From Deinococcus hopiensis KR-140 (GTDB taxonomy: Bacteria; Deinococcota; Deinococci; Deinococcales; Deinococcaceae): a stretch of 64,000 bases of DNA. A program made the position numbers and the translations under genes. Of this stretch, positions 52,005 to 60,686 are shown piece after piece. The notes under the pieces are model-generated. The model was not told the DNA's origin and ran no database searches. It worked only from the letters and a program-made list of their open reading frames with translations. Where the stretch lies: the NCBI RefSeq assembly GCF_900176165.1, contig NZ_FWWU01000008.1, positions 441,501 through 505,500 on the forward strand. Direction: 5' to 3'. How positions within the stretch are numbered: position 1 is the first letter of the stretch; each line of letters starts with the position of its first letter.

Positions 52005-53273
52005 GTGCAGCGAGCCACCGGCGAACGGCGTGAATTCACCATCGAGGTTTACAAGATCCAGGCGGAGATTGCGCCTGGGGTGAAGGTGGAGCAGTGGGCC
52101 TTCGGTTTCCCAGGTCAGCAGCCCACGGTCCCCGGACCTGCCTTGGTCGTACAGCAGGGTGATCATGTCGTTATTCACTTCAAGAATACGCACGACCAGC
52201 CTCACACCCTCTACCTGCACGGCATCGATCGTCTTTCTCAGGAAATGGACGGCCTGACAGAGGTGCTGCCTGGTCAGGAGACTACATACGAGTTCGTGGC
52301 CACGGAAGCGGGGACCTTCGGGTACCACTGTCACTTTCAGACGTACTTGCACGCCGACATGGGCATGTACGGCGCAATCGTAGTCGAGCCCAGGAATTCA
52401 AAGGAGAAGCTGTGGACGAACGAGCACGCCATGATCCTCGACGAGTGGGACAGCCGCCAGAACCCTACTGCCCCCGTGCATAAGAGCGAGCCCAACTACT
52501 TCCTGGTGAATGGCAAGTCGTTCCCTCTGATTCCCGACATCGCCATTCCAGACGGTCAGACGGACCTCATGCGTATTGCCAATTTTGGCGAGGAGGTGCA
52601 CAGCCTGCATATGCACGGCAACAGTTTCCTGATTCTCGACAAAGACGGCTTCTCGCTGTCTGAGCCCGTACAGCAAGATACGCTCCTGATTGGGCCTGGG
52701 GAACGCGTTGACGTTCTGGTCAAGGGACGCGATGGGGACTTTCCCTTCCATGACCACATCGTCAAGGACGTCACCAACAACGACCTCTACCCGGGGGGCA
52801 TTCACGTCATGATCAAAGGTGGTCCGGCGCTGAGTGCGGCTGGAACGCCTGTACAGAACATTGGTGAGCACGCGCACAGTCACGGAGCAGGAGCTGAAGC
52901 AGCGAAGGCGCCTACAGAGAAGTACGCCGACGACAGCCCGGCACATAACCATATCTATGACCACCTTCCTGAGGGCTCACCCATCAAAGTGGTGAACATC
53001 GTCAACTTTGGCTTTGATCAAAAGGAACTGCATGTGAAGGCGGGGACCAAGGTCGCATGGGTCAACCGAGATGTGGTTGGACACAGCGTGACAGCTGGCC
53101 TACCGGGCGGCGATCCGAAAGCTCGAGCTTTTGACTCCTCGAACGAGGCGAAGGGAACGCCGACCATGATTGCCCAGGGAGAAGCGTGGACCTACACCTT
53201 TACGAAGAAGGGTACTTTCGAGTACTACTGCTTGCCCCACACCAATATGGTTGCCAAGATCGTTGTGGAGTGA
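52005..53273 (+). CDS. Multicopper oxidase with C-terminal cupredoxin domain, 5'-truncated
   Basis: From about GTG 52005, 422 residues. Copper motifs: TLYLHGIDRLSQEMDG, FGYHCHFQTYLHADMGM, EVHSLHMHGNSFLI and DFPFHDHIVK; then a His-rich linker and a plastocyanin-like domain ending EYYCLPHTNMVAKIVVE with His, Cys, His, Met type-1 ligands. Such two-domain oxidases oxidise metals or phenols in the periplasm. The N-terminus lacks a signal peptide: the frame runs upstream into antisense of the ParA remnant, so the 5' end was lost at the junction near 52005. It may no longer be exported. Confidence 0.85.
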   Translation: MQRATGERREFTIEVYKIQAEIAPGVKVEQWAFGFPGQQPTVPGPALVVQQGDHVVIHFKNTHDQPHTLYLHGIDRLSQEMDGLTEVLPGQETTYEFVATEAGTFGYHCHFQTYLHADMGMYGAIVVEPRNSKEKLWTNEHAMILDEWDSRQNPTAPVHKSEPNYFLVNGKSFPLIPDIAIPDGQTDLMRIANFGEEVHSLHMHGNSFLILDKDGFSLSEPVQQDTLLIGPGERVDVLVKGRDGDFPFHDHIVKDVTNNDLYPGGIHVMIKGGPALSAAGTPVQNIGEHAHSHGAGAEAAKAPTEKYADDSPAHNHIYDHLPEGSPIKVVNIVNFGFDQKELHVKAGTKVAWVNRDVVGHSVTAGLPGGDPKARAFDSSNEAKGTPTMIAQGEAWTYTFTKKGTFEYYCLPHTNMVAKIVVE

Positions 53274-53343
53274 TGGATGATCTCTGGGGGAGTTCCTTTT
53301 ACCTGTAGGCGCACAGGTGCCCGGACGCGAAGACCAACTGATA

Positions 53344-54445
53344 CGGATTCCGAATAATCTGTTATAATAATGAGATCAGAAAGGTCACTTTCCAGCACAC
53401 TGCCGACGACTTCTGGAGCATCTACCGCCGGAGTACCTGCGCGGTCGAACGACGACGCAGTCATCTCCTCGCGTTCCTAGCAGAAGGGAAAAGCGCTGCC
53501 GAAGCGCTCAAGCTCACGGGCTACTCCTATCAAGGCGCAGACAAAATCATCGACGCGTACCATCAACATGGTCTGGCAGGGCTCAAAGATCGGCGACACC
53601 ACAACAGTGGCGCGCCGACCCTGCTGAGCGACGCTGAAGTGCTCCTCCTGGCACAGACGATTCGGGCAGACACCGCGGCTGGCGGTGTGTGGAATGGCGC
53701 ACGGGTGCAGGGTTGGGTGAAGCAGGAATTGGACAAGGACGTGCATCTGAGCCGCTGTTACGAGTTTTTAGACGCGGTGGGATACAGCCTCCAGGTCCCC
53801 CGGCCTCGACATGTCGAGGCCGATCAGGCGACTCAGGAAGGATTCAAAAAAAAGTCCTCCCAGCCGTGGTCCAAGCAGCTGGTGCGCGTACTGAAGGCAC
53901 TGGACGAGCGGTAGAAGTCTGGTGCATGGATGAACACCGTGTAGGGCTCAAGCCCCTGGTGGGGAAGCAGTGGTCTGAGCGAGGCAAAGCCCCGACCGTG
54001 CGTGTCCAACACCGGTATGAGTGGCTCTACGTCTGTGCGTTCGTCTGCCCACAGACGGGAGAGAGCCAATACTGGCTGTTGCCTACGGTCAATACGGCGG
54101 CCTTCCAGGCGGTGATGGACCGCTTTGCCCACGACACACAGACTGGAAAGACCCGGGAGATCATCTTGGTCCTCGATGGTGCGGGGTGGCATGCCACCCC
54201 GCAGGTGAAGTGCCCACCGGGCATTGAACTCGTCTTCTTGCCGCCCTACTCCCCAGAGTTGCAACCCGCCGAACGCCTTTGGGCCCTCACAGATGCACCG
54301 CTGAAGAATCGTCACTTCGAAAACCTGGAAGCCCTGACCGCCTTGCTTGCAAAGCAGTGTCGTCGGTTAGAACAGCAGAGGGAGCAAATCCGTTCGCTCA
54401 CCTTCTTCCATTGGTGGCCTCGTATAACAAACTAATCGGAATTCG
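53344..54445 (+). mobile_element. Complete IS630-type insertion sequence
   Basis: 1102 bp with 25-26 bp inverted repeats (left CGGATTCCGAATAATCTGTT; the right end has the same pattern with few changes) and TA target duplications at 53342-53343 and 54446-54447. It carries one transposase spread over two frames. It could still be active. Confidence 0.88.
53372..54435 (+). CDS. IS630 family transposase made by frameshifting
   Basis: ORF A (to 53914) carries the HTH: LLAFLAEGKSAAEALKLTGY, GLAGLKDRRHHNSGAPTLLS, VHLSRCYEFLDAVGYSLQVP. ORF B (in the other frame to 54435) carries the DDE domain: VWCMDEHRVGLKPLVGKQWS, IILVLDGAGWHATPQVK and LPPYSPELQPAERLWALTDA. The switch lies at a run of eight A followed by G (53846-53853), in EGFKKK-VLPAVVQ, a typical slippery site for programmed frameshifting in IS630 elements. 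The start codon of ORF A is unclear: no ATG/GTG in frame before the HTH, so an unusual start near 53372 is assumed. All three acidic residues are present. Confidence 0.85.
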
Positions 54446-54914
54446 TATGAGGAGTTGCGAGAGAAGGGAGCAGGCGACGGGGACACCCGTTGCCTGCTCC
54501 CTGTCAGGGCCGTTCAGCAGACTGAAGTGTAGAGCACTGGGTCGAGCCTCATGACGACCGGATCCTGAGACTGAGCCAGGCCGCGGCCTTTGTTCAACAA
54601 CACCAGGCGTCCACCAGCGTTTGTGAGTTCACGTACGACGTGATGACATGCCCACTGGCAATTACGCGCCGATTCTTCGAGAAAAGCCAAGCATTTCCGC
54701 CCGGATCTCTGATCACGCGTGGGTGGAGGTCGCTGGGTCAAGGTGCAATCGATGCTGGAGCCGACAGACGTCATGGCGTGCTTTGAACAGATGCAGTGGG
54801 CCACAGCTTGGATGGGTTCGGTTCGCATGTACCACCCTGAGGCGCGATTCCACCTGAGTGGGACCCTGCAGGACTATGCATCGCCTCTGCCTCTGAAGCT
54901 GTCACGATGACGGT
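54446..54914. other. Intergenic with a 16-bp hairpin and no convincing gene
   Basis: Contains a long hairpin (54466-54501). Two short open frames exist (54514-54828 minus; 54719-54910 plus, MLEPTDVMACFEQMQWATAW), but neither has a family or a clear ribosome binding site. May include remnants. Confidence 0.4.
54466..54501 (+). terminator. Strong hairpin downstream of IS630
   Basis: GGGAGCAGGC-G-ACGGG, loop GACA, CCCGT-T-GCCTGCTCCC: 15 pairs and one G-T. No T-run, so it could be a terminator of Rho-assisted type or simply a hairpin. Confidence 0.5.
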
Positions 54915-55409
54915 ATGAGCACCATTCCCCTCGCTCCTGCGTCCGCGCCCAGGTACATGTGGGTGGTGCTGGGCCTCTCCGCGATCGCATGTCTCATTCC
55001 AATCTTCCTCCCCACAGGCCAGCGCCACGACTTCACGCCCCTCTTCATCCTGCTTCCCCTTGTGCTCCTGCTTGCGGGCATGCTGCTCGCACCCCGCCGC
55101 CTCTCCTACCACCTTGAACCGGACGCCCTGGTGATCACGCGCCTCTCCGGGCAAACGCGGCTACCGTACGCCGGCATGACCGCCTGGCAGACTGCCGGGC
55201 ATCTCGGCCTGAAGATGGGCGGCATGGGCCTACCCGGGTACTACCTGTTTCACGCCGACGGTCTCAAGGGCGTCCTCGCAGCTTCGTCGGCGACGCACGG
55301 AGGCGTCATCCTGCAAGAGGGCGGCAAGGCGCACTTCCTCACACCGGCCGATCCAGGAGCGTTCCTGACGGACTTGGTACAGCGCGGCGTACATCTGGGC
55401 CGCGTCTAA
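54915..55409 (+). CDS. PH-like domain membrane protein, 164 aa
   Basis: Two hydrophobic spans near the N-terminus (YMWVVLGLSAIACLIPIFLP and FILLPLVLLLAGMLLAP) followed by a cytosolic PH-like beta domain (YHLEPDALVITRLSGQTRLP, PGYYLFHADGLKGVLAASSA, GVILQEGGKAHFLTPADPGA). This arrangement is that of bacterial PH (bPH) membrane proteins of unknown function. Starts with ATG at 54915 after the sequence ATGACGGT; no operon partner downstream in frame, but the next gene starts 130 bases later on the same strand. Confidence 0.75.
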   Translation: MSTIPLAPASAPRYMWVVLGLSAIACLIPIFLPTGQRHDFTPLFILLPLVLLLAGMLLAPRRLSYHLEPDALVITRLSGQTRLPYAGMTAWQTAGHLGLKMGGMGLPGYYLFHADGLKGVLAASSATHGGVILQEGGKAHFLTPADPGAFLTDLVQRGVHLGRV

Positions 55410-55538
55410 TGAGCGTTGAAATTATCCCGGAAAGGGAAGATCAGCCCATCAGAGGTCTACGTGCTGAGTGCGCCTTCACCGACGCAGCATTCACCCAATG
55501 CCCAGCAACATTGAGCAAAGTGGGGAGTACGGTGGGGC

Positions 55539-57104
55539 ATGTCTCTTTCTCGCCGCCTACTGGCCCTGCTGGGCCCCGCACTGCTGTGCCCCGCGCAGGC
55601 GCAGAGCTCCTCCGTGCAGCAGCAGGCGCAGACCCTCGCCTCGGGTTACGCCCTCTACCTGACCGCGCAAGGCTTTCGCGACTACTGCGTGCAGAACGAC
55701 CCGGGTACCGCCACACGCACCCGCCAGGCCTTCACCGCCTGGGCCCAGGCGCAGGGCCTGACCGGGTTCGAGGTCCAGCTGAGCAAACTGCTCGGGGCCA
55801 AGCTCCAGGGCGAGCTGCGCACACAGCTTCAAGCCCAGGTGAGTGGCCTGACCGCCACGTTTCAAAAGCTCGGCACCCCCGCGCAGGTCTGCGGCCTGTT
55901 CCCGAACCAGCTTCAGAGTGACGCCTTTGACGTCAAAGGCAAGGCACCGGGCCTAGGCGCCATTCTTGCGGGCAAGCCCGAGGCGGGAACGGGCGCAAAT
56001 ACGGCGGCGGGAGCGGCCAAAGGCACTGCAACGTCAGGCTCGGCGAGCACAGCTGCCACCGGCACCGTTTACACTGTCGCGCAGTTGTCGAGCCTCGCTG
56101 GTCAGACGCTCGCCGCCCAACCCAAAGGGGCGTCCGCACGGACGAAGGAGGGAGCGGTCCTGAACAAGCTGCGCTCGCTTGGAGCGCGGGTGGCCGTGAC
56201 GGGGAAAGTGGCCCCCCGCTTCGATTCGCTCGAGCAGGAAGACGAGCGCCGCGAGGTGCGCTGGGACGTGTACTGCTACAACACGCTGGTCGACGGCGCG
56301 CTCGACAACCTGCGCGGCAAGACCGTAACCGTGGTGGGCACGGTCAGCGACTTCGACGACTCCACGAACATCACCCTGAGAGACTGTCAGGTGCTGAGCC
56401 CGGCTGCCGCCGCTGGTCTGAAAAAATCCACCCTGTCCACTGCCGACGTAGGCTGGCGCTTTAAAAACCAGCCTGCCGAGAAGTTTCTCGTGGCCGCTGG
56501 ACAGGGCCTGAAGGACAGTCAGATTCAGGGTGTCTACAGTGAACTCTCGTACTCCACCGGCGTGGGCGGCATGATGATCACCACCTACCCCGCCTCGCTG
56601 TTTCTGAAAGACGGCACCGTGTATAACGATCCCTACTGGGCCCCGAACAGCTTCAACTATAAGCTCTCGCGTGAGCTGGAGCCGCAGAAGTGGGGCAAGT
56701 GGACGAAACAGGGCAAGAACTTCCTGATCAAATGGGGTGACGGCAGCACCGACACCTTCGAGGTGCAAGAAACCCTGAAGCCCGCGCCCGCTGGACTCAA
56801 GCTCAGCGGCACCTACTCGTCCATCTCGGGGGGTGGCAACACCGCCCTCGGCGGCGACGTGGTGGTGGCGGTGACCAACGCGTACACCTTCACGCCCCAG
56901 GGGACTTTCAAGGGCGGGCGCTCGGCGAGCGGGTCGACCTCCAACGTCACCACACTCAGCCAAAGCAGCACCTCGGGCACCTATAGCATCAGCGGCTACG
57001 GCATCACGCTGAAGTACGGAGACGGCGGGCAAAAGCGACTCTTCTTCTTCGTACGTTCCCCGAAGCTGGTCACCATCGGCGGCTCGGACCACCTCATGGA
57101 CTGA
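55539..57104 (+). CDS. Secreted protein with OB-fold-like domain, 521 aa
   Basis: Signal peptide SRRLLALLGPALLCPAQAQS. Residues about 22-140: helical domain with two Cys (FRDYCVQNDPG, AQVCGLFPNQL). About 145-180: Ala/Gly/Thr linker. About 185-285: an OB-like beta barrel of the tRNA_anti-like type (GARVAVTGKVAPRFDSLEQE, TVTVVGTVSDFDDSTNITLR, DCQVL). C-terminal 200 residues: beta-rich (SELSYSTGVGGMMITTYPAS, GTYSISGYGITLKYGDGGQK), ending RSPKLVTIGGSDHLMD. No family known to me for the whole protein. An adhesin- or binding-like extracellular role is possible. Confidence 0.8.
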   Translation: MSLSRRLLALLGPALLCPAQAQSSSVQQQAQTLASGYALYLTAQGFRDYCVQNDPGTATRTRQAFTAWAQAQGLTGFEVQLSKLLGAKLQGELRTQLQAQVSGLTATFQKLGTPAQVCGLFPNQLQSDAFDVKGKAPGLGAILAGKPEAGTGANTAAGAAKGTATSGSASTAATGTVYTVAQLSSLAGQTLAAQPKGASARTKEGAVLNKLRSLGARVAVTGKVAPRFDSLEQEDERREVRWDVYCYNTLVDGALDNLRGKTVTVVGTVSDFDDSTNITLRDCQVLSPAAAAGLKKSTLSTADVGWRFKNQPAEKFLVAAGQGLKDSQIQGVYSELSYSTGVGGMMITTYPASLFLKDGTVYNDPYWAPNSFNYKLSRELEPQKWGKWTKQGKNFLIKWGDGSTDTFEVQETLKPAPAGLKLSGTYSSISGGGNTALGGDVVVAVTNAYTFTPQGTFKGGRSASGSTSNVTTLSQSSTSGTYSISGYGITLKYGDGGQKRLFFFVRSPKLVTIGGSDHLMD

Positions 57105-57672
57105 GGGCTAGGGGCGTTCGTCCCGGTCACCGGGGGTCAGCGTCATCTCCGCAGTGAACTACCTCTACCCCTCAAGCTTGACGCATCAACACGTTTACGG
57201 GTGTCCTCCCCCAGCCTCCTCGTGAAGTTCAGCAGAACTCCGTTCCCACTGTCTGCCGGTCTCGCGACCTTCACCCATCAGTCCGCAGCGTTGAACTCCA
57301 AGGGCAAGAGAGGACGACTCGCGGCCCCCAGATACGGGCGTAGGTGGGCGACCTGTGCTTCCAACTTGAGGCTGCGCGCTTCGAGACGGTCGCTATTCGG
57401 GCAGGTCACGTCCGAGATGACCTCACCCTACCTCATCCCGTTGCGCTGCTCAGGAGCTGCCTGTATGTTGGACCAGGGACTGTGACCCGGCAGATCGCGA
57501 GTGGGTCGGCAATCAAAAAGAACGTTACGCAGCTTTGATCGCCGGGTCACACCCAGTCCAAACTCGGGGACAAGCGGCGGCGTGTACTCGACCAAGTCCA
57601 GCGATTCCACAGTTGCCTTCCTCCAGAACGGGCAAACGAAGAAGTCTTCTCACGGTTTTACTTTAAGATCAG
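57105..57672. other. Intergenic region with repeat R copy 3
   Basis: About 570 bases. I see no convincing gene; open frames at 57201-57485 and 57501-57767 are not protein-like. It contains repeat R (57401-57438). The region before the ATG at 57673 has no clear -35/-10 pair. Confidence 0.45.
57401..57438 (+). repeat. 38-bp dispersed repeat R, copy 3 of 3
   Basis: Matches 42212-42249 and 45859-45896; the central base run differs (GAGATGACC here, GAGATGCCC in the others). It lies 235 bases before the orphan gene at 57673. Confidence 0.8.
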
Positions 57673-58821
57673 ATGAAGATGTTTGCCTTTTCCTCCACCA
57701 CTGCTCTGCCTCAGGCGTCTTTCCTTACGCCTCTGGGAGAAGAGGTAAGGAGCGACTGGCAGTTTAGTGCTGTCGTGCAGCCCGAAGGTTCTCCCGCTCC
57801 CATCTACGCGGGTCACAATGCCACCCTTGCCCTGATGTACGCCTCCCTGGCTGCCCTGGACGCGCAGTGGGACGCCTTCACGGTGGTGCCCACCGCGCCC
57901 CTCCTCCAGGGTCAGGCCCCTCGCCCTGCACCCCAAACCGCTCCTGAAGATCTCCACGTGGTTGCCCTTACTGCCGCAGCAGCGGCGTCCTCCCACATCT
58001 CCAGCTTGATTGACGGACGCAACCGGGTGACACGCCGTCAGCAGTTGGGGCTGAAGAACACTGTCATCTATCAAGCTGACCAGCCCTGGTTGGGCTTTCG
58101 ACCCGAAGAGGTCAAGCGGACGGGAAAGCAGCAGGACCTGAGTAGCGTTCTGCTCCGAATGCGTCCGTACGTCGAGGAAGCGTACGCCCGACTTGCAGCG
58201 TGGGATCTTAAGAGCTTCCCCTATCCGGTGGTCTTCCATCCGGACCTCTTCACCCAGCCGGAATGGGCCATTCGGTGTGACCGTGGCGACCTCTGCCACC
58301 CCTTCGGGTGGATCGATGAGGGGACGAGGCAGCCCTATCCTGGACAGCAACGGGTCCATCAGGTCAAGACGAACGAAGGGCCTGTGACGCTGTACGCGAC
58401 CGCCCCTGATCTGGACGGGTCTCTGGAGATGGCCCAGCGCAGGACCAAAGGCTTTCAGTGGGCCGACACATCAGCGCTCGTGTCCACCCTTCAGGGCCAA
58501 GCCAAGACGCCAAAGCCAGAAGCACCTGTACCGGCGATCACCTGTTTGAATACCTCGGCTGGACCTCAAACAGTGGTGTTAACGGGGTGCGAGACCCTCC
58601 GGGCAAGGTGGAATCAGGGGCAGACCGATACGTTGGTGTATGTGCAGGAGGACCCTCGGACGATCCTGTTCACCCCAGAGGAAGCGCGGACCTGGTCCAA
58701 GGCGAGGCGACTCCCGTACCGTTTCGCCCAGGAGGCCTGGGCAAGGCACAGGAGCCTCCGAGGGATGGGCCGCTTGCTGTATCCCGTGCCCCAACAACCC
58801 GGTATGGCGGCCTCTGTTTGA
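57673..58821 (+). CDS. Orphan soluble protein, 382 aa
   Basis: Starts MKMFAFSSTTALPQASFLTP. Mixed composition, cytoplasmic: TLALMYASLAALDAQWDAFT, VIYQADQPWLGFRPEEVKRT, YVEEAYARLAAWDLKSFPYP, WAIRCDRGDLCHPFGWIDEG. A C-terminal segment has TIL/FTPEEARTWSKARRLPYR and RFAQEAWARHRSLRGMGRLL. Cysteines at several places. I do not recognise the family. The long open frame with consistent GC-rich codon use supports a real gene. It is followed by two minus-strand genes; no operon. Confidence 0.65.
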   Translation: MKMFAFSSTTALPQASFLTPLGEEVRSDWQFSAVVQPEGSPAPIYAGHNATLALMYASLAALDAQWDAFTVVPTAPLLQGQAPRPAPQTAPEDLHVVALTAAAAASSHISSLIDGRNRVTRRQQLGLKNTVIYQADQPWLGFRPEEVKRTGKQQDLSSVLLRMRPYVEEAYARLAAWDLKSFPYPVVFHPDLFTQPEWAIRCDRGDLCHPFGWIDEGTRQPYPGQQRVHQVKTNEGPVTLYATAPDLDGSLEMAQRRTKGFQWADTSALVSTLQGQAKTPKPEAPVPAITCLNTSAGPQTVVLTGCETLRARWNQGQTDTLVYVQEDPRTILFTPEEARTWSKARRLPYRFAQEAWARHRSLRGMGRLLYPVPQQPGMAASV

Positions 58822-58850
58822 GGCGGCCGGACAAGGACCAGAGCCAGAAT

Positions 58851-59105
58851 TCAAGCACAGCTTAAGCACTCCCAGACAGAGCCATTCGCCTTACCTTCAA
58901 AGAGACGACCATAGTCATCTGCCTGGCTTCCGAAGAGATGGAGCGCCGAGTGATTCAGGAAGAACTCGAGTGGCGAGACCGTAACGAGTAAAAGCGCCTC
59001 ACACGTGCAGGCAAGATAGGGCAATTCGTTGAGCGCAAGTTTCTGGGGATCAGTGCCCAGCATGTACCGCTTACCATCTGCTTGGAGAGGATCGGTCTTG
59101 ACCAC
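58851..59105 (-). CDS. Small hypothetical protein after the winged-helix gene, 84 aa
   Basis: From GTG 59105, preceded by GGAGGGGATGGAGA, the frame reads VVKTDPLQADGKRYMLGTDP, then EALLLVTVSPLEFFLNHSAL and LFGSQADDYGRLFEGKANGS. It overlaps the end of the winged-helix gene at 59071-59364 by about 35 bases in another frame, which looks like translational coupling. Unknown family. A longer open frame to 59243 is antisense-free but inside the other gene and not used. Confidence 0.5.
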   Translation of the reverse strand: MVKTDPLQADGKRYMLGTDPQKLALNELPYLACTCEALLLVTVSPLEFFLNHSALHLFGSQADDYGRLFEGKANGSVWECLSCA

Positions 59106-59364
59106 TCTCCATCCCCTCCAAGAGGGCGTGTAGCTCAGCACGTCTTTGTCGCCCCTTCTCCGTGATGACGTAATACCCCCTCGCCCCAGGCCGACGGACG
59201 GCCAAACGCTCAGAAACAGCGGAAATAGCTTCGGTCGACGCACTTCTGATGTTCACACCTTCAGGGAGGAGGCTGAGCCAGTCACTCAGACGGATAGGTG
59301 TGTCCGGCAGGGTCGATATGAGGTGATCAAGAATCCGAAACGCACTCGGGGATTTTGGCAGCAT
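59071..59364 (-). CDS. Small winged-helix protein, 97 aa
   Basis: Starts MLPKSPSAFRILDHLISTLP. The sequence DTPIRLSDWLSLLPEGVNIR and STEAISAVSERLAVRRPGAR, with YYVITEKGRQRRAELHALLE at the end, has the length and pattern of a stand-alone winged-helix (the TEKG-x-R wing end is typical of MarR/PadR-like proteins). It probably binds DNA or regulates its partner encoded at 58851-59105. The AT-rich stretch before its start (59365-59400, with AATATTATTGAATA) would suit a promoter. Confidence 0.65.
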   Translation of the reverse strand: MLPKSPSAFRILDHLISTLPDTPIRLSDWLSLLPEGVNIRSASTEAISAVSERLAVRRPGARGYYVITEKGRQRRAELHALLEGMESGQDRSSPSRW

Positions 59365-59374
59365 ATTAGAAAAT

Positions 59375-59701
59375 TTAACGCTTCTTTATATTCAATAATA
59401 TCACTGGGTAAAATGGAGCTCTGGTCACGGGGTAGTCCGTGAAGGTCTGAAAGCGCGGGAGTAGAGGGCCCGCTGCTGGGAGACGGAAAATTGCCCCTCC
59501 TGGGCCCATGGCGACCAGTGGGTCACTTGTCACAAGTGTAGGCGTTAAGACTCCTAAATGATGAGAAAGCGAAAACCTGTCGTGGTCGAAGTTCCTCTCT
59601 ACATCCCTGAGCTCGGGAAACCACTCACCCATGGCTGTTTGGTAAACCTGCATAATCGCTCCCGTTCCACTGTTCTCACTCGCTGCTGGCACGACCAACA
59701 A
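59375..59701 (-). CDS. Doubtful hypothetical protein, 108 aa
   Basis: Frame from a TTG at 59701: MLVVPAASENSGTGAIMQVY, MGEWFPELRDVERNFDHDRF, SLSHHLGVLTPTLVTSDPLV, ending PFYPVILLNIKKR. The WFPELRDVERNFDHDRFSLS part looks protein-like, but a competing plus-strand frame (59558-59746) covers the same bases. Could be a remnant. Confidence 0.3.
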   Translation of the reverse strand: MLVVPAASENSGTGAIMQVYQTAMGEWFPELRDVERNFDHDRFSLSHHLGVLTPTLVTSDPLVAMGPGGAIFRLPAAGPLLPRFQTFTDYPVTRAPFYPVILLNIKKR

Positions 59702-59866
59702 ACTGCTTTCCAGACGTATCAGGAAGTGGTACAGCAGGTGGACTGAAGTTCAGGTCACCTGCCCTTTCAAGGTTGAGTACCAATTCCACAACCTAAACAG
59801 GCGGAGTCACGTACGAATCTGCTGTCCGGTTCAGGCTGCCTGCGCCAGGCCGTCAAGCACCCACAG

Positions 59867-60643
59867 TTGCGCCACTGCTTCACCCGCCAGTACGTCTGCT
59901 GGCTCAAGGTGATGCACCCGGACGACACACAGAAATCGACCGTGCTGGTCGCTGACTCGCTCCTCGGCCCCTACCGGATGGTGCGCACCAATCTGCGCCC
60001 ACTCGGCATGAGCGCTGGCGATTTTGACTTGGCCGTCGATCCAGTGGATGGCAAAGGCTACTACTACTTTGAGCGGGTGCACAGCGAGATGATCTGCGCG
60101 GACCTCACGGAGGACTACACCAACGTGACGGGGTACTACTCCACGCACTTCCCGCATCCTCATCCACCCTTCGTGCGTGAAGCGCCAGCCTACTTCCGCC
60201 GCGGGCCCCTGCATTACCTGTTCACGTCCGGCACCACCGGGTACTTCCCGAACGCGTCCGAAGTCGCGGTTGCCAAGACCTACCACGGCCCCTGGACGGT
60301 GCTGGGCGATCCCCACCCGGACGACGACAGTCGCACATCCTACCGGTCACAGATCTGCTCGGTATTCAACCACCCGCACAAGAAAGACCTCTACATTGCC
60401 CTGGCGGACCGCTGGCTGGGTGACCGGGACGTGGACGCCCGCAAAGCCGCCGGCATGTTTGAAACGGCGTTCGCCAGTGACCACCCCCGCGAGCACTTCG
60501 AGCGCTACGAACGGGAAACTCCCGAGATTTTCGCGGCGCCCGACACGTCGGCAGCGGGTTACGTGTGGCTGCCCGTCCGGTTTGACGGCGATATGGCGTA
60601 CTTCGACTGGCACGACGAGTGGTGCATTGAAGACTACGAGTGA
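59867..60643 (+). CDS. Glycoside hydrolase family 43-like protein, 5'-truncated
   Basis: Visible 258 residues of a five-bladed propeller glycosidase of the GH43 type (xylan/arabinan-acting): VADSLLGPYRMVRTNLRPLG, MSAGDFDLAVDPVDGKGYYY, HPPFVREAPAYFRRGPLHYL with the likely catalytic Glu, and SEVAVAKTYHGPWTVLGDPH. The N-terminal blade with the catalytic Asp is missing: upstream of about 59860 the sequence (GCLRQAVKHPQ) is unrelated, so the gene was cut at a junction. The C-terminus is complete. No transporter or regulator for xylo-oligosaccharides is near. Confidence 0.8.
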   Translation: MRHCFTRQYVCWLKVMHPDDTQKSTVLVADSLLGPYRMVRTNLRPLGMSAGDFDLAVDPVDGKGYYYFERVHSEMICADLTEDYTNVTGYYSTHFPHPHPPFVREAPAYFRRGPLHYLFTSGTTGYFPNASEVAVAKTYHGPWTVLGDPHPDDDSRTSYRSQICSVFNHPHKKDLYIALADRWLGDRDVDARKAAGMFETAFASDHPREHFERYERETPEIFAAPDTSAAGYVWLPVRFDGDMAYFDWHDEWCIEDYE

Positions 60644-60686
60644 CCGTTGGCTATGGATTGTCCTAAGCCGCGCCCCAAAGACGATC

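Noticed and set aside
54514..54910. Two overlapping short frames on opposite strands
   Set aside because: Neither has a family, a ribosome binding site or supporting context; left as unassigned intergenic sequence.
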